Positions 6,151-7,945 of a stretch of 7,945 nt of DNA are shown piece after piece. This DNA comes from Gammaproteobacteria bacterium (GTDB lineage: Bacteria > Pseudomonadota > Gammaproteobacteria > HK1). Where the stretch lies: positions 1 to 7,945 of the forward strand of contig JAGRHX010000588.1 in NCBI GenBank assembly GCA_020444775.1, in the 5' to 3' direction. Each line of letters begins with the position of its first letter. Position 1 is the stretch's first letter. The notes beneath the pieces were generated by a model. It saw nothing but the letters and a program-made list of their open reading frames with translations. It was not told the DNA's origin and ran no database searches. The translations under genes and the position numbers were made by a program.

Positions 6151-6743
6151 GAATTGCCTCAATCGTCGAAGGCGCCGGCGAGGTAGCAGCAGTACCCATC
6201 CTTCTCCGGCGCCTTCAAGAATGGCGAACGCCAGAGTCGTTTGTCGAACCGCTTACACCGATTCGAATCCACAGGGATCGCGTCCTCAAGCGCGACGATG
6301 AGTTCAGCCGCTACTTGAAGCTTGCAGCAGCCAAGTGTGGTGATGGCGGCTGGATCCTGGTGCTGTTGGACGCCGATGATGATTGCCCATTCGAGTTGGG
6401 AACCCAGGTTATTCGCCGTGCCCAGACCTGCGTGCCATACCGACGAACATCGGTCGTCATGGCGAACCGCGAATACGAAGCTTGGTTCATCGCGGCGGCT
6501 CATTCTCTGCATGGACAGCGGGGTTTCAGCTTCGATCCAGCCGATGAGGTTGATCCCGAGAAGCCCCGAGACGCCAAGGGGTGGATCAAGACGCGAATGC
6601 CGGGCGGAGCCTATGGCGAGACCACCGACCAGCCCGCGTTCTCCGCGCGCATGAATCTGCAGCAAGCGTGCGATGGGAGCAGGTCTTTCCGAAAGCTGTG
6701 CTCCGAGTGGGACAGCCAGGTCGCGATGGCGTCAAACTGCTGA
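6147..6743 (+). CDS. DUF4276 family TOPRIM-like protein, partner of the AAA ATPase
   Basis: A 198-aa protein recognised as DUF4276 and close to the family's usual length. It has the layout of a TOPRIM-like metal-dependent nuclease fold: an acidic first strand-turn IVEGAGEVAAVPILLRRL (Glu8, Glu12), a hydrophobic strand ending in the Asp cluster LLDADDDCP (Asp75, Asp77-79), and MANREYEAWF (105-114; Glu109, Glu111). These acidic residues are the expected metal ligands. It starts with GTG inside the ATPase stop (GTGA overlap), with GGAG about 10 bases upstream, so the pair should be made together. By analogy with other split ATPase/TOPRIM systems, the ATPase may sense a phage cue and release or activate this effector, which could cut DNA or RNA. 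That role is inference. The end (after SFRKLCSEWDS) lies only 18 bases before a gene-fragment junction, so the last few residues may be altered. Confidence 0.85.
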   Translation: MRIASIVEGAGEVAAVPILLRRLQEWRTPESFVEPLTPIRIHRDRVLKRDDEFSRYLKLAAAKCGDGGWILVLLDADDDCPFELGTQVIRRAQTCVPYRRTSVVMANREYEAWFIAAAHSLHGQRGFSFDPADEVDPEKPRDAKGWIKTRMPGGAYGETTDQPAFSARMNLQQACDGSRSFRKLCSEWDSQVAMASNC

Positions 6744-6761
6744 GAGGGCTTCTTCCGCACG

Positions 6762-6895
6762 GCGCTCACCGACCATCGCCCGCCAGGGCGGCGACACCCT
6801 CCCTGTTCGCCGACATGCATCGCGCCTGGCAGGCCCTCTTCCCCGAGATGCAGACCCGAATCTCGAAGCTGCGCGCGTATCACGGAATCGCCTAG
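6762..6895 (+). pseudogene. Fragment of a second TauD/TfdA-type dioxygenase gene, frameshifted
   Basis: Bases 6762-6884 match bases 3982-4102 of the intact dioxygenase gene, corresponding to its residues 140-179. By hand count 98 of 120 aligned bases are identical. Ten of the changed codons are synonymous and seven are not, so the two copies diverged mostly while still functional. The fragment carries a 4-base tandem duplication (CCCT at 6797-6800 and again at 6801-6804) that breaks the frame after GGDTL; removing it restores a continuous reading such as LFADMHRAWQALFPEMQTRI. The match starts and stops abruptly, without the upstream HTD iron site or the distal His/Arg region, and a TAG ends the frame at 6893-6895. 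It is a relic of a paralogue, not a working gene. It sits between the DUF4276 gene and the end of the P-type ATPase gene. Confidence 0.85.
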
Positions 6896-6901
6896 ACGCT
6901 C

Positions 6902-7945
6902 TCATCTTGCGCGGCTCGACCGCGCGGCGCCCTCCACCCGTCCCAGGTGGCGCACGTGACGCGGTGCGCGTAGGTCGATGGCGTGGCGGACCAGCCGCGC
7001 GACGGCGCTCTCCACCGGCAGCCAGGCCAGACAGTAAGCCCAGACCGCAAGCGCGTAGGGCCAACCGACGGGCGCGACTACCATGCCGTACACGGCGATC
7101 AGTGTTCCCGCGATCTGCGTCGCTTCGGAGGTCAGGAACAGGCGCGCGGCCGGAAACGGCTTGGACCAGAACCACCGGGGGTTGCGTGTCACGTAGATCG
7201 TCAGATGCCCGGCCACGAGCAGCTTGAGGAAGATCAGGGTCTGGGTGGTTTCTCGCGGTAGCTCGAGGACAACATCGATGAACCAGAACAGCAGGAACGT
7301 CTCGGCGACACCCAGCAAGCCCAGGGTCGTCGCCACGGTGAGGACCCGATACATGTTCCACCGTACGGGCTGAGGAGCGGCATCCGCGTTGTCGAACGCG
7401 ATCATCATGATCGGAAAGTCGTTGAGGATTGCAAGCAACACGATCATGACCGCGGTGACGGGATAGAAATCGAAGATGAGAATCGAAAGGGTCATGAACA
7501 CCAGCACCCGAATGGTCTCCGCGATGCGGTAGGTCGCGTAGCTGGTCATGCGCTCGAAGATGCGGCGCGCCTCCTCGATGGCTGCCGTGATGACCGACAG
7601 GCCCGGCGCCGTCAACACCAGGTCGGCGGCGGCGCGGGCCGCATCGGTCGCGCCGCTGACGGCGATGCCGACGTCGGCCTGTTTCAAGGCCGGAGCGTCG
7701 TTCACGCCGTCACCGGTCATTCCGACGATGTGGCCACCGTCTGCCTGTAGTGCCCTGACGATCCGGAACTTGTGCTCGGGAAAGACCCGTGCGACACCGC
7801 TGGCACTGTCAATCCGCCCGGCAATGTCATCACCCGCCGTGGGCCCGAACACGTCGTCGGCGGAGAGGATGTTGCCGCCGAGGCCAAGCTTGCAGGCAAT
7901 CTGGCGCGCAATGGCCTCGTGATCGCCGGTGATCATCTTGACGGC
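6902..7945 (-). CDS. P-type ATPase, P3A (plasma-membrane H+-ATPase-like), C-terminal part
   Basis: The gene enters from the right edge, so only the last 347 codons are seen; the phosphorylation site DKTGT and most of the N domain lie outside. Present are KMITGDH at the edge (TGDx motif), the P-domain hinge MTGDGVNDAPALKQADVG (about residues 76-93 of the visible part), and six hydrophobic segments that fit M5-M10. The M5/M6 pair contains ETIRVLVF and AILNDFPIMMIAFDNA. The Arg and the Asp of LND align by eye with the plant/fungal proton pump residues Arg655 and Asp684 (AHA2 numbering), and ILND followed by IM is characteristic of the P3A class. The likely role is proton export, driving pH homeostasis or membrane energisation; other cations cannot be excluded without the rest. 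It is convergent with the DUF4276 gene and the dioxygenase fragment, with the stop at 6902. Confidence 0.88.
   Translation of the reverse strand, partial: AVKMITGDHEAIARQIACKLGLGGNILSADDVFGPTAGDDIAGRIDSASGVARVFPEHKFRIVRALQADGGHIVGMTGDGVNDAPALKQADVGIAVSGATDAARAAADLVLTAPGLSVITAAIEEARRIFERMTSYATYRIAETIRVLVFMTLSILIFDFYPVTAVMIVLLAILNDFPIMMIAFDNADAAPQPVRWNMYRVLTVATTLGLLGVAETFLLFWFIDVVLELPRETTQTLIFLKLLVAGHLTIYVTRNPRWFWSKPFPAARLFLTSEATQIAGTLIAVYGMVVAPVGWPYALAVWAYCLAWLPVESAVARLVRHAIDLRAPRHVRHLGRVEGAARSSRAR

Noticed and set aside
4945..6743. Identification of the pair as PARIS, Gabija or an OLD nuclease
   Set aside because: PARIS uses a DUF4435 partner, Gabija GajA and OLD carry the TOPRIM domain in the same chain, and no UvrD-like GajB is present. 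Only an analogy of architecture is claimed.
6902..7945. Heavy-metal (P1B) or potassium (KdpB) transporter reading of the P-type ATPase
   Set aside because: Six hydrophobic segments follow the hinge motif and M6 carries ILND-x-x-IM, which fits the P3A class; P1B and KdpB proteins have fewer C-terminal membrane segments.

Overview
The window looks like accessory chromosome of a GC-rich bacterium, most likely a proteobacterium. This is judged from codon use, the gene families and the Shine-Dalgarno sites; no marker gene fixes the taxon. There are six complete or near-complete protein genes, one gene cut by the right edge, and at least one clear gene remnant. No rRNA, tRNA, CRISPR array or transposase was seen.

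Left part (1-4462): four small-molecule metabolism genes. A short-chain dehydrogenase (+, 110-916) faces a MmgE/PrpD-family protein (-, 968-2353). Behind the latter on the minus strand lies a 3-hydroxyisobutyrate-dehydrogenase-like oxidoreductase (2432-3331). A TauD/TfdA-type 2-oxoglutarate/Fe(II) dioxygenase (+, 3566-4462) is divergent from that pair across a 234-base region with inverted repeats and a plausible sigma-70 promoter. The families suggest catabolism of a hydroxylated or branched organic acid or similar compound, but the substrate cannot be read from the sequence.

Middle part (4463-6743): a 482-base non-genic stretch carries, on the minus strand, what looks like a decayed piece of an RTX (calcium-binding nonapeptide) gene. 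It is followed by a tightly coupled pair: an ABC/RecF-like AAA ATPase (4945-6150) and a DUF4276 TOPRIM-like protein (6147-6743), overlapping by GTGA. A separate ATPase plus a TOPRIM protein is the arrangement of known anti-phage systems such as PARIS and AbiL. This pair is the best candidate here for a little-described defence system. Hand-counted lines of the ATPase gene are about 50-53% GC against 63-65% in lines from the left-hand genes, which hints at a different origin.

Right part (6762-7945): directly after the pair lies a 120-base fragment of a second tauD-like gene, about 82% identical to the intact one. It is inactivated by a 4-base tandem duplication and cut at both ends. The ATPase/DUF4276 pair is therefore bracketed by an intact dioxygenase gene and a relic of its paralogue, which looks like a rearrangement scar. 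The window ends in the C-terminal third or so of a P3A-type (proton-pump-like) P-type ATPase on the minus strand.
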